In this document: piece by piece, positions 1 through 8,091 of the stretch
Layout of the letters: every line of letters starts with the position of its first letter
Position numbering within the stretch: the first letter of the stretch is position 1
Assembly (NCBI RefSeq): GCF_000515415.1
Contig: NZ_KI911783.1
Coordinates: forward strand, 3,276,392 to 3,340,391
From: Bradyrhizobium sp. WSM1417
Lineage (GTDB): Bacteria; Pseudomonadota; Alphaproteobacteria; Rhizobiales; Xanthobacteraceae
DNA: 64,000 nt
Direction of reading: 5' to 3'
Notes under the pieces: generated by a model
Databases searched by the model: none
What the model saw: the letters and a program-made list of their open reading frames with translations, nothing else
What the model was told of the DNA's origin: nothing
Position numbers and translations under genes: made by a program

Positions 1-423
1 TGGGCCAGGCTGATGGGCGAAGAGGAGCAGTGGCTGAACGATCCGCGCTTTGCCGACGACATCAGCCGCGGCAACAACGGCGCCGTCATCAGTGAGCGGA
101 TGGCACGCTGGTGCGCCGAGCGCACCACGCAGGAGGCCGTCGACACCCTGGGCAAGGCCATGATTCCGACCGGCCCCGTGCTGAGCCCGCAACAAGCGCT
201 GGATCATCCGCACGTCCGCGCCGCCGGATTCATGCAGGACGTCGCCTATCCCGGCCTGCCGAAGCCCGCACCGGTGGCACGCGCCGCCGTCCGCCTCTCT
301 GAAACGCCCGGCGAAATCGCGACGCGTCCGCCGACGCTCGGCGAGCATACCGATCTTATCCTGACCGAGCTCGGCTACGACAAGGCCGCGATCGCGGCGC
401 TCCGGCAAGGCGGCATCGTCTAG
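1..423 (+). CDS. CaiB/BaiF family CoA transferase, C-terminal part (5' end outside window)
   Basis: The frame is open from base 1 to the TAG at 421-423, giving about 140 C-terminal residues. The segment PTGPVLSPQQALDHPHVRA, then a proline-rich stretch and the ending RPPTLGEHTD, is typical of the C-terminal part of family III CoA transferases, which move CoA between carboxylic acids. The catalytic Asp lies in the missing N-terminal part, so the acceptor acid cannot be named. The stop overlaps the stop of the convergent DUF72 gene by three bases. Family assignment is good; substrate is unknown. Confidence 0.85.
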   Translation, partial: WARLMGEEEQWLNDPRFADDISRGNNGAVISERMARWCAERTTQEAVDTLGKAMIPTGPVLSPQQALDHPHVRAAGFMQDVAYPGLPKPAPVARAAVRLSETPGEIATRPPTLGEHTDLILTELGYDKAAIAALRQGGIV

Positions 424-1205
424 CGGTGAACAACGGCACCTGCGCGGCGGCTTGCCGTCGTGATCGCCGCGCTTTGCCGCACGTTGAGCAATTGCTTCAA
501 CGCCTGTGCATCGGCCGGCGCCGCGCTCTTCTGGTCATTGTCGAAATAGACGTAGACGTCGCAGCCCTGCCGCTTCCAGGACTTGATGCGCCGCGCCCAT
601 TGCGCCAGCGTGGGTTTTGTATAGTTCCCGTGATAGCGCCCGCTTGGTCCGTGTCCGCGCACATAGACGAAATCCGCCGTGCGCTTCCATGGCGCCGGCG
701 CGTCGTGATGGTCGGACAGGCACAGCGAGATGTTCTCGTCGGCCAGCATCCGCAAGATGCGCGGCTGATACCAGCTCGGATGACGGAATTCGAAACTGTA
801 ACGCCGCTTCCGCGACAACAGCTTGAAGAAGCCGGCGAGGCGGCCCGCGTCGGCTTCGAATTGCGGCGGCAGCTGGAACAGGATCGGGCCGGCCTTGCCG
901 CCGAGCCGTGAGATGCGATCCTCGAGTAGCTCGAGGCTGTTCACCGAGCGATCCGACAGGCGCTTCCAATGCGTGATGAATTTCGACGCTTTCCACGCGA
1001 AGACGAAATCGCGGCCGGTCTGCTCCCGCCAAGCCGTGACGGCCTCCGGCGTCGGGGTGCGGTAGAACACGCCGTTCAGCTCGGTGGTGTCGAACTGTCC
1101 GGCGTAGTAGCTCAGCTGCTGCTTCAGCGTCACGCCCTCGGGAAAGAACGGGCCTCGCCAGGAGGCGTAATGCCAGCCGGAAGTTCCGATCAGAACGCGC
1201 GCCAT
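420..1205 (-). CDS. DUF72 domain-containing protein
   Basis: A 261-residue protein starting MARVLIGTSGWHYASWRGPF, the standard N-terminus of the DUF72 (YecE-like) TIM-barrel family. Other family hallmarks are FDTTELNGVFYRTPT, FAWKASKFITHWKRL, SFEFRHPSW and the C-terminal YVYFDNDQ motif. The biochemical role of the family is not settled. I chose ATG 1205 because it begins directly at the domain; an in-frame ATG at 1220 is the alternative. The frame stays open further upstream, but that part has no family character. Confidence 0.9.
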   Translation of the reverse strand: MARVLIGTSGWHYASWRGPFFPEGVTLKQQLSYYAGQFDTTELNGVFYRTPTPEAVTAWREQTGRDFVFAWKASKFITHWKRLSDRSVNSLELLEDRISRLGGKAGPILFQLPPQFEADAGRLAGFFKLLSRKRRYSFEFRHPSWYQPRILRMLADENISLCLSDHHDAPAPWKRTADFVYVRGHGPSGRYHGNYTKPTLAQWARRIKSWKRQGCDVYVYFDNDQKSAAPADAQALKQLLNVRQSAAITTASRRAGAVVHR

Positions 1206-1299
1206 ATTTGAGGTGTCCATCCGTTGCGATTTGCCGGATGGGAACGTCCGTGCGGCCGATACGTTGCTCGTGAGCTTGATCAACGCAGGACCGGAACCG

Positions 1300-1515
1300 A
1301 TGTACGCGCTGTTCGAAGGCAACAAGCAGATCGGCGATCCCTTTCCTACCGAGAAGGAGGTGTGGGAAGCCGCCTTGATCGAGGGGCTGGTGACCGACGT
1401 GCCGGTCGCGGACGAGGAGGGCGGCCGGCTGCTGCCCGCCGGCTATCACGTCGCGCAGGTCGAGGAGAATTTCGAGCCGAAGCCGGGCTGGAAGCTGCCG
1501 CGCGAGATCTCTTGA
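1300..1515 (+). CDS. Conserved small hypothetical protein
   Basis: A 71-residue acidic soluble protein, MYALFEGNKQIGDPF followed by TEKEVWEAALIEGL and ending KPGWKLPREIS. There is no signal peptide or membrane segment. The frame extends upstream to 1213, but that part overlaps the 5' region of the divergent DUF72 gene and reads like non-coding sequence, so I start at ATG 1300. It resembles short conserved proteins that I recall from Bradyrhizobium and relatives; no function can be inferred. It ends 6 bases before the stop of the convergent M20 gene. Confidence 0.7.
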   Translation: MYALFEGNKQIGDPFPTEKEVWEAALIEGLVTDVPVADEEGGRLLPAGYHVAQVEENFEPKPGWKLPREIS

Positions 1516-1521
1516 GCGGGC

Positions 1522-2670
1522 CTAGTTCGAAGCCAGCGCCGCCTTGGCAACTTCCGCCATCCAGCCTGAGGCCACCGGCAGGATCGCATCGTTGAAATCA
1601 TAGCGCGGGCCGTGCAGCTCGGCGCCATCCCGCAATTCGCCATTGCCAATCCAGACGAAGGCGCCGGGGCGCCGCGAGAGAAAGTGGGCGAAATCTTCCC
1701 CGGCCATGCTGGGCGCGAGGTCGCGCCGCAGCTCGGCCCGCACCTTGTCCGCAGCGAGGCGCGCGAGATCCGCCTCGGCCAGCGTGTTGATGACGACGCC
1801 GACGCCAATGACGATCTCGGGCGTGACCTTGACGCCGAAGCTCGTGGCAATCCCGGCGCAGATCTGTTCGATCCGCGCCACGACGGTGTCCTTTACCGCA
1901 TCACGATGGTAGCGCAACGTGCCGCCGATCGAGACGCGTCCGGCGATCTGGTTGCGTGCCGTGCCGCCTTCCAGCGTGCAGAGCGAGAGCACGGCGGTGT
2001 CGAGCGGATCGACGCTGCGCGACACGATCGATTGCAGCGCCACGATCAAATGGCCGGCCGCCATTACCGGATCGCGCGTCAGATGCGGCATGCCGGCGTG
2101 ACCGGCATGGCCGTCGATGGTGATGCTGACGCGCCCGCCGGAGGCCATGACGACGCCGTCATGGACCGCGATGGTGCCTACGGCGAGTCCCGGCCAGTTG
2201 TGAAAGCCGAACACCCGATCCATCGGAAAGCGATCGAACAGCCCGGCCGCGACCATTGCGCGCGAGCCGCCATAACCTTCCTCGGCCGGCTGGAAGATGA
2301 AATCGACCGTGCCGCTCCAACTGGTGTCGGCGGCGAGCAGGGCGGCGGCGCCGAGCAGCGAAGCGGTATGCCCGTCATGGCCGCAGGCATGCATCACACC
2401 GGGATTTTGCGAAGCGTAGGCGAGCCCCGTATCTTCGCTGATCGGCAGCGCATCCATGTCGGCGCGCAGGCCGACGCGGCCCTGGGCGTGCCCGCGCGTC
2501 AAGGTCGCGACGATGCCGTGGCCGCCAACCCCGGCCTCGAAGGAAATGCCGAGCTCGGTGAGCTTGTCCTGCACGAAGGCGGCGGTCGCTTTCTCCTGGA
2601 GGGACAGTTCGGGATGCGCATGCAAATGCCGGCGCCACGCGGTCAGTTTCTGGTGCAGCTCGGGGGTCAA
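1522..2670 (-). CDS. M20 family amidohydrolase (hippurate hydrolase-like)
   Basis: Metal-dependent amidohydrolase of the M20D group, which cleaves N-acyl amino acids such as hippurate. Visible motifs are WRRHLHAHPELS near the N-terminus, LRADMDALPI and GVMHACGHDGHTA (metal ligands), then FIFQPAEEGYGG with the catalytic Glu, a lid-type dimerisation domain containing ITIDGHAGHAGMPH, and PSMAGEDFAHFL near the C-terminus. The start is uncertain. TTG 2670 is preceded by GAGAG and gives about 382 residues; ATG 2733 would add 21 residues with no family character. No signal peptide is seen, so it is probably cytoplasmic. It is transcribed alone. Confidence 0.88.
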   Translation of the reverse strand: MTPELHQKLTAWRRHLHAHPELSLQEKATAAFVQDKLTELGISFEAGVGGHGIVATLTRGHAQGRVGLRADMDALPISEDTGLAYASQNPGVMHACGHDGHTASLLGAAALLAADTSWSGTVDFIFQPAEEGYGGSRAMVAAGLFDRFPMDRVFGFHNWPGLAVGTIAVHDGVVMASGGRVSITIDGHAGHAGMPHLTRDPVMAAGHLIVALQSIVSRSVDPLDTAVLSLCTLEGGTARNQIAGRVSIGGTLRYHRDAVKDTVVARIEQICAGIATSFGVKVTPEIVIGVGVVINTLAEADLARLAADKVRAELRRDLAPSMAGEDFAHFLSRRPGAFVWIGNGELRDGAELHGPRYDFNDAILPVASGWMAEVAKAALASN

Positions 2671-2814
2671 GATGGGAATCTCTCGGATTATGTGTCGGCG
2701 TCGACACCATAGCCGAATAACCGCTGCTTGCATCAAGCGCCAGCGAATGCCTCGGGTGCAGCAACGCGTTGGTGATTGCTGGCGCAAACCGACAGCGCTG
2801 CGCGCTCCACTTCA

Positions 2815-2916
2815 CCTCTCCCGCTTGCGGGAGAGGCCGGGAGAGGGCTCGATCGTCATTGGGGATCTCACTGCGGAGAGACCCTCTCCTCGACCCTCTC
2901 CCGCAAGCGGGAGAGG
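2815..2916. repeat. Extragenic palindromic repeat, two mirror-image hairpins
   Basis: Two perfect 10-bp stem hairpins, CCTCTCCCGC-tt-GCGGGAGAGG at 2815-2836 and CCTCTCCCGC-aa-GCGGGAGAGG at 2895-2916, flank a spacer that itself carries GGAGAGGG and CCCTCTCC in inverted orientation. It occupies the gap between the M20 gene and the end of the enolase-superfamily gene. Similar CTCTCCC stems recur at 28226-28364, so this belongs to a dispersed REP-like family. Confidence 0.8.
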
Positions 2917-2938
2917 AAGGCGCGGCCGCGGCTCCGTG

Positions 2939-4027
2939 CTACGCCGACAGCTTCGTCAGCCCGTTCCAGTCGAAGCTGATGCCGTGTCCGATACGGTCCG
3001 GCGCGAGCGCAAGCCCATCCTGCAGCACCAGCGGATGCTCGATATATTTGTCGAGCCCAAAACCGTGCGCCTCCAGGTACGACCGGTTCGGACAGGCCGC
3101 GAGCAGGTGCACGGTGATGTCGTGCGCGCCATGGCTGGTGACGGGCAGGTTGAACGCCTCCGCCAGCCGCGCGATCTTCATGAAAGCGGAGACGCCGCCG
3201 CAATTGGTGACGTCAGGCTCGGGATAGGACACCGCGCCCGCGACGATGTAATTCTTGAACTCCCACAGCGAACGCAAATTCTCGCCCGCCGCGATCGGCA
3301 CGCCGCCGACCTGCATGATGCGGACATGGCCCGCGACATCGTCGGGGATAACAGGCTCCTCGAGCCAGGTGAGGTCGTAGGGTTGGAACGCGCGGGCGGC
3401 GCGGATCGCTTCCTCGACCGTCCATTTCATGTTGGCATCCACCATCAGCGGAAAGCCGTCGCCGAGATGCTGTCGCATCGCGGAGACCCGCGCCACATCC
3501 GACTTGAGGTCGGGCCGGCCGGCCTTCATCTTGATGGCGCGAAAGCCTTTGGCGAGATTGCCGTCGGTCTGCTTCAGCAGCGCCTCGACCGAAAGATCGA
3601 GGTCGATGCCGCCGGCATAGCAGGGCACGCGCGCATCGAAGCCGCCGAGCAATCGATACAGCGGCAGCTTCGCGCGCCGCGCTTTCAAATCCCACAGCGC
3701 GATGTCGAGGGCCGAGAGCGCCAGCACTGCCGGCCCGCCGCGGCCGCCATAATGCAGCGCCCACCAGACCTGATGCCAGATCGCCTCGGTATCATCGGCT
3801 TCATGGCCCTCGACCAGCGGGGGGATTTCGCGTTTGAGGATGTCGGCGACGGCGCCGCCATTGCGCCCGACCGTGTAGGTGTAGCCGACGCCCTCGGCGC
3901 CATCGGCATCGCGCACCCGGCAGGTGATCAGCTCGAACGCTGCGATGTCGCCGTGGGTCGAGTCGGAGAGCATGACGGGGAGAGGGATCCGGTAGAATCC
4001 GGTCTCGATGTTTGAAATGCGCGGCAT
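2939..4027 (-). CDS. Mandelate racemase/muconate lactonizing enzyme family protein
   Basis: A 362-residue enolase-superfamily enzyme. These abstract a proton alpha to a carboxylate on a sugar acid or similar substrate using Mg2+. The N-terminal capping domain is followed by the barrel with the KMKAG lysine motif, VDANMKWT (metal Asp), WLEEPV (metal Glu), AAGENLRSLWEF and, near the C-terminus, the TSHGAHD histidine segment. Start ATG 4027 has GGGAG eight bases upstream and begins exactly at the domain. It could be a sugar-acid dehydratase or racemase. No neighbouring transporter or aldolase helps to choose. Confidence 0.88.
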   Translation of the reverse strand: MPRISNIETGFYRIPLPVMLSDSTHGDIAAFELITCRVRDADGAEGVGYTYTVGRNGGAVADILKREIPPLVEGHEADDTEAIWHQVWWALHYGGRGGPAVLALSALDIALWDLKARRAKLPLYRLLGGFDARVPCYAGGIDLDLSVEALLKQTDGNLAKGFRAIKMKAGRPDLKSDVARVSAMRQHLGDGFPLMVDANMKWTVEEAIRAARAFQPYDLTWLEEPVIPDDVAGHVRIMQVGGVPIAAGENLRSLWEFKNYIVAGAVSYPEPDVTNCGGVSAFMKIARLAEAFNLPVTSHGAHDITVHLLAACPNRSYLEAHGFGLDKYIEHPLVLQDGLALAPDRIGHGISFDWNGLTKLSA

Positions 4028-4129
4028 GATTTTCTCCCTGCGTTTTCTTTGCAGGCTAGACCGACGGCCGCGCCGCGGCAATGCGGTCGTTGCGACATCG
4101 CGGCGCATCTTGGGCAAGATCGCGTTGAG

Positions 4130-5236
4130 CTATTGCGCCGGCGCGCCGGCGGCCGGTCGCCGCGAAGCGTCCTCGGCAAGCTGCTGACCTTGAGCGAGCC
4201 TGCGCTCGATCATGCCCATCACGGTGGTCACGTCTTCGAAGGCGCGCGAATGCGCTTGTCCCTGTAAGCGGGTGATGTCGAACACCAGAATATTGGCCCG
4301 CGCCAGTTCGTCCTTGTAAGGCTCTTCCTCCGCGTTGACATCGCCGAGCCGGGTGAGGCCGCCCGCGATCGACTTCGACAGCTTCAGCGCACCGTCATCC
4401 TGCGACAGGAACAGCGCGAATCGCGGCCGCGACGATCCCATCTCCTGCATCTGTTCGCGAAACGCCGCGAAGTCGACATCGGGGGCCACCATAGCCACGT
4501 TCCTGATCTTGCCGCCGATCTTCCCAGTCCGGCGTGCCCTGGCCTGGAGGGCATTCAGCGTGATCAGGCAGCCCATGGAATGGCAGAGCACGGTGACCTC
4601 GCGGATTGCGGGGTTGAGCGCCACCTGCTCGATCAGCCCGTCGAGCGATCCGACGGATTCACGGGCGACCTCGCCGTCGCGCTCATAGGCGCGCAATCCG
4701 ACCAGGCCTTGCGAGGGCCAAGAGAACAGGATCGGAATCACCGGGGCTCTCGAGTCCTGGACGATTTGCGCGAAGCGATAGACCGCATCGTCGAAGCGGT
4801 TGTTGAAGCCGTGGACGAAGATCATCGCCTTGCTGCGGCGGGTCTTCTTGGCGACACTGTTGATGGCAGTATTGAAGGCGGTCCTGTCGAGATAGTCGGC
4901 CGACACCGTGACGAACTCGCGGCGCGGATCGCCGGGCGGCACCGTCGGCCACTGGATCGCTCCGACCACGCGGGCCTCGTCAGGCGGAATTGAGACAGAG
5001 ACCATCGCGTAGGACATCGTGGCGGCACGTTCGCGGCTGAACATGTCGCCAGTGTCGACGGCGGCGCGCTCGCGGGTCGTTGCTACAAGCACCGGAACAC
5101 GTGACGTGCTCTCCGCGGCCTCGACCGGAACGAGCACGCCCTGCAAGGGGCGTCCTGCGCAGGATGCGCAAGCAAGAGACAGGATCAAGACGCCCGTCAC
5201 GCGCCGGCAAGTGCGGGAGGTGGCCTGTGAGCTCAT
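4130..5236 (-). CDS. Exported alpha/beta hydrolase (DUF900-type)
   Basis: A 368-residue protein with a hydrophobic export signal (GVLILSLACASCAG), possibly a lipoprotein although the lipobox is weak. The hydrolase domain shows AMIFVHGFNN (oxyanion region, about residues 138-147), FSWPSQG and the nucleophile elbow LCHSMGC with Ser about 220. This matches the DUF900 alpha/beta hydrolase family, of unknown substrate. ATG 5236 was chosen because the signal peptide begins there. The upstream gap holds a perfect FNR/FixK box at 5320-5333, so expression is probably tied to low oxygen. Confidence 0.82.
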   Translation of the reverse strand: MSSQATSRTCRRVTGVLILSLACASCAGRPLQGVLVPVEAAESTSRVPVLVATTRERAAVDTGDMFSRERAATMSYAMVSVSIPPDEARVVGAIQWPTVPPGDPRREFVTVSADYLDRTAFNTAINSVAKKTRRSKAMIFVHGFNNRFDDAVYRFAQIVQDSRAPVIPILFSWPSQGLVGLRAYERDGEVARESVGSLDGLIEQVALNPAIREVTVLCHSMGCLITLNALQARARRTGKIGGKIRNVAMVAPDVDFAAFREQMQEMGSSRPRFALFLSQDDGALKLSKSIAGGLTRLGDVNAEEEPYKDELARANILVFDITRLQGQAHSRAFEDVTTVMGMIERRLAQGQQLAEDASRRPAAGAPAQ

Positions 5237-5319
5237 GCTGCTGCGAGGAATGGCAATGGGTCCGTGCCCCGATCTTTCGCGACCTCCGCCCACTGCTGGA
5301 CCTTCGGCCTCTGGTTCAC

Positions 5320-5333
5320 TTGATTTAGATCAA
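5320..5333. promoter_or_regulatory. FNR/FixK-type binding site
   Basis: The sequence TTGATTTAGATCAA is a perfect TTGAT-N4-ATCAA palindrome, the consensus of FNR, FixK and Anr regulators. Its centre lies 90 bases upstream of the alpha/beta hydrolase start at 5236, which is the only gene reading away from it. Placement at about -41.5 would give a leader of roughly 50 bases. Confidence 0.7.
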
Positions 5334-5463
5334 GCGCAGCGGGCCGGGCGCTTCGATCCGCGGCCGGCGCGGGGCCGGTCGACCCAACGCGCGAAGCGCT
5401 GTCCCGCGGAAGGATATCGCCGGCTTTGTTTTCCAATTCGTCGGCGGGGTTTTGGTGGGCAGC

Positions 5464-6657
5464 TCACCGCATCGTCGCGAGCTGCACGGCCAGCGCGCAG
5501 GCGCGGTCGTATTCGTCCAGATTGATCCACTCGTCGATCGTGTGCGCCTCGTTCTGGCCGGCGCCGAAGGTCACGGTCGGAACGCCGTGGCGGACCATCC
5601 AGTTGGCATCGAGGCCGCCATTGGCGGTGCGCACGTTCGGGGTGCCGCCGACGGCGGATACGGCCTCTACCGCGCGTTTGACGACGGGAAGGTTGTCCTT
5701 CATGCGGAACGGGAAATAATCGGTCTCGGCCTTGAACTTGACCTTGCCGGACTTGCCTTGCGCGTTGGTGACTTTCTTGGCCGCCTTCTCGAACGCGGCC
5801 TTGTAGGCTTTCGTGATCTCCTTGAAGAATTTTCCGTCATGGCTGCGGCTTTCCCCGCGCACATGTACGTAGTCGGTGACGACGTTGGTGGCGTCGCCTG
5901 CAGGCCGCCCCTCGCCGCCGGTGACGGGGCCGACATTGCTGGTACCTTGCTGCTTGCGCTTGACCACCTTGCCGAACCAGCCGCCGGCCTTCACGTCGGC
6001 CAGCGCAAGCGCGAGGATCATGGTCGAGGAGATGCCGCGCTCCGGCGCGACGCCGGCATGCGAGGCGCGGCCGAAGATCTCGACGGTCCAGCGATCCGCA
6101 CCGACCGCACCGATGACGACGTTGGAGGCCGAGCCGCCGTCATAGTTGAACGCCATCACCGGCGAGCCAAGCTCGTCCAGCTTGACGTGGCGCGCGCCGT
6201 AGAGCCCGCTCTCCTCGCGCACGCAGAACAAAAGCGTGATCGGCGGATGATCGAGCTGTTGCTTTTCGAGCTCGGCTGCTAGCGTCACCAGCACGCCGCA
6301 GCCGCAGCGATTGTCGCCGCCGAGCGCGGTCTTGGCCTCGTTGACGATCTTGCGACCAGACTTCTTCGGCCTGGCGCCGGCGCAGAGCGGCACGGTATCC
6401 ATGTGGGTCATGAACATAATGCGCGGCTGGTTGTGCAGCGCGCCGCGGCCGGGCAGGTCGACGATGAGGTTGCCGGTCTCGGTTGGCACCGGAATACGGG
6501 TATTGGCGTCGTCGAGCCGAATCGCTTTCGCCGGCACGCCGCTCTCCTTCAGCGCAGCCGTGAGCTCACGCCCGATCGCGGCCTCCTGTCCGGTGACGCC
6601 CTCGACGGCGAGAAAGCGCATGAGGCGGTCGGTGGCGGCTTTGGTGTCGACAGGCAT
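5464..6657 (-). CDS. M20 family metallopeptidase (peptidase T-like)
   Basis: A 397-residue zinc peptidase of the M20 clan. MFMTHMDTVPLC and GGDNRCGCGVLV contribute metal ligands, FCVREESGLYGA carries the catalytic Glu, and a dimerisation insert follows (EIFGRASHAGVAPERG). The C-terminal TVTFGAGQNEAHTIDEW supplies the last His ligand. No signal peptide is present. ATG 6657 has AAGGGGAC at good spacing. The gene starts 24 bases after the MFS gene stop, so the two are probably cotranscribed, which suggests uptake and cleavage of a peptide-like compound. Confidence 0.9.
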   Translation of the reverse strand: MPVDTKAATDRLMRFLAVEGVTGQEAAIGRELTAALKESGVPAKAIRLDDANTRIPVPTETGNLIVDLPGRGALHNQPRIMFMTHMDTVPLCAGARPKKSGRKIVNEAKTALGGDNRCGCGVLVTLAAELEKQQLDHPPITLLFCVREESGLYGARHVKLDELGSPVMAFNYDGGSASNVVIGAVGADRWTVEIFGRASHAGVAPERGISSTMILALALADVKAGGWFGKVVKRKQQGTSNVGPVTGGEGRPAGDATNVVTDYVHVRGESRSHDGKFFKEITKAYKAAFEKAAKKVTNAQGKSGKVKFKAETDYFPFRMKDNLPVVKRAVEAVSAVGGTPNVRTANGGLDANWMVRHGVPTVTFGAGQNEAHTIDEWINLDEYDRACALAVQLATMR

Positions 6658-6681
6658 GAGATGTCCCCTTGATGCAGGGCT

Positions 6682-7935
6682 CTACTCTATCGTCGGTCTT
6701 GGCGAGGTATAGACCAAAAAGATCAGCGCGCCGATGCCAAGCATGGCAGCCATGAAAAGCAGCACCGCCGGCAGCCCCGCGAACGCCGCCACGCCGCCGG
6801 TGACCGACTGCATCAGCGCCGCGCCGAGGAAGAAGGCGAGGTTGATCGCCGCGAGCGCCTTGCCTGCCACTTGCGCGTCGACCAGCTGCCGCGACATGCC
6901 GAACAGCAGCGGCTGCGCCGAGGTCGCCAAGCCGATGAGCACGAACAGCACCAGGTCGTATTGCGGCGGCATCACGGGAAGGCCGAGCAGCATCGCGATG
7001 GCATAGTGCGGCGCCCCTAACGCCATCAGCGCCAGCAGCAATGCGCCGACCAGGTGCGTTCCCGCCACCAGCGCGCGGCGGTGGCCGATCCTGCGGTCGA
7101 TCATGCCGACGAGAAGGGGACCTGCAATCATCGCCAGCGTGAAGGCGCCGAGCTGGTTGCCGGCCTCGACTCGGGACAATCCCTTGACCTGCATCAGCCA
7201 CGGCCCGCCCCACAGGCCGCGCAGCACCAGCGAGGTCGCAAGCGATACCAGCGCCAGCGCGATCAGGCCGCGCAAGGGCCGCGAAAGTCCCAGCCTGAGC
7301 ACCTCGATCATCTGCGACAGCGGCGAGGATTCGTCCTTGTGCTCGGCCGGCTGATTCGGCACCAGCAGGAACACCGCGAGCGCTACGGCGACGCCGCCGA
7401 GCGCCGAGATCCAGAACCCGGCGCGCCAGCCGTAGGTGTCGACGACGAAGGCGAGCGGGCTCGATGACAACAGCATGCCGATATTGCCGATCGAGAGGAT
7501 CGCACCGGACCACAGCCCGAAGCGCGCGGCCGACAATTGCTTGGCCGCCAATGTCATCGGGCACATCAGCATGCCGGAGGTGGCGACGCCCAGCAGCACC
7601 TGTCCGACCGCGAAGCTTTCGGGTCCTGTCGCGAACCCCGACGCGATGGCGCCGACCACGGTTCCCGCGAGCAGGCTCAGCGACACCGGCCGCACGCCAA
7701 AGCGGTCCATCGCCGCACCGACCGGGATCTGCGCGGCCGCAAACGCGAACGGGTAGACCGAGGTGAGGCTCGCCAGCGCCTGGGGTTCGATGCCGAAATC
7801 CGCCGCCATCAGGTCGAGGCTGACCGCCGGAATGGTGCGCAGCAAGGTCGAGAGCATGTGCCCGCAGGCCAGTGCAAGCAGCGCAAAGATCAGCGCGCGG
7901 GTGGCTCCCGCGTCGTGGGTGGCGGCAGTGGTCAT
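6682..7935 (-). CDS. MFS transporter
   Basis: A 417-residue integral membrane protein with about 12 hydrophobic segments and the MFS loop-2/3 signature GAAMDRFGVRPVSL. The long charged cytoplasmic loop (NQPAEHKDESSPLSQ) marks the middle between the two six-helix halves. It is the first gene of a probable two-gene operon with the M20 peptidase and is divergent from the xylulokinase gene, with 156 bases between the starts. Substrate is unknown; the peptidase partner makes a dipeptide or amide compound reasonable. Confidence 0.88.
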   Translation of the reverse strand: MTTAATHDAGATRALIFALLALACGHMLSTLLRTIPAVSLDLMAADFGIEPQALASLTSVYPFAFAAAQIPVGAAMDRFGVRPVSLSLLAGTVVGAIASGFATGPESFAVGQVLLGVATSGMLMCPMTLAAKQLSAARFGLWSGAILSIGNIGMLLSSSPLAFVVDTYGWRAGFWISALGGVAVALAVFLLVPNQPAEHKDESSPLSQMIEVLRLGLSRPLRGLIALALVSLATSLVLRGLWGGPWLMQVKGLSRVEAGNQLGAFTLAMIAGPLLVGMIDRRIGHRRALVAGTHLVGALLLALMALGAPHYAIAMLLGLPVMPPQYDLVLFVLIGLATSAQPLLFGMSRQLVDAQVAGKALAAINLAFFLGAALMQSVTGGVAAFAGLPAVLLFMAAMLGIGALIFLVYTSPRPTIE

Positions 7936-8010
7936 GGGCGTTGCGTCCCGGCAAGGTTTCGGGTGGGGTTACATGATTGACGGGTGCATGCCAACATCGG
8001 GACCGCCATG

Positions 8011-8035
8011 CCCGCAATGTCATTCCCGCAATGTC
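8011..8035. promoter_or_regulatory. Direct repeat in the divergent promoter region
   Basis: CCCGCAATGTC occurs twice, at 8011-8021 and 8025-8035, separated by ATT (14-base period). It lies 57-81 bases upstream of the xylulokinase ATG at 8092 and 76-100 bases upstream of the MFS start. The arrangement suits a tandem operator, but no regulator gene is nearby. Confidence 0.4.
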
Positions 8036-8091
8036 GTGGATGCACAAGGCAATGGACGCGCAAGATCCTGGACCTGCAAGGCAAGTGAATC

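Noticed and set aside
1612..2712. 366-residue plus-strand open frame opposite the M20 amidohydrolase
   Set aside because: It is the antisense shadow of a clear enzyme gene in a high-GC genome; its product is Arg/Asp/Gly-rich and has no domain or ribosome site.
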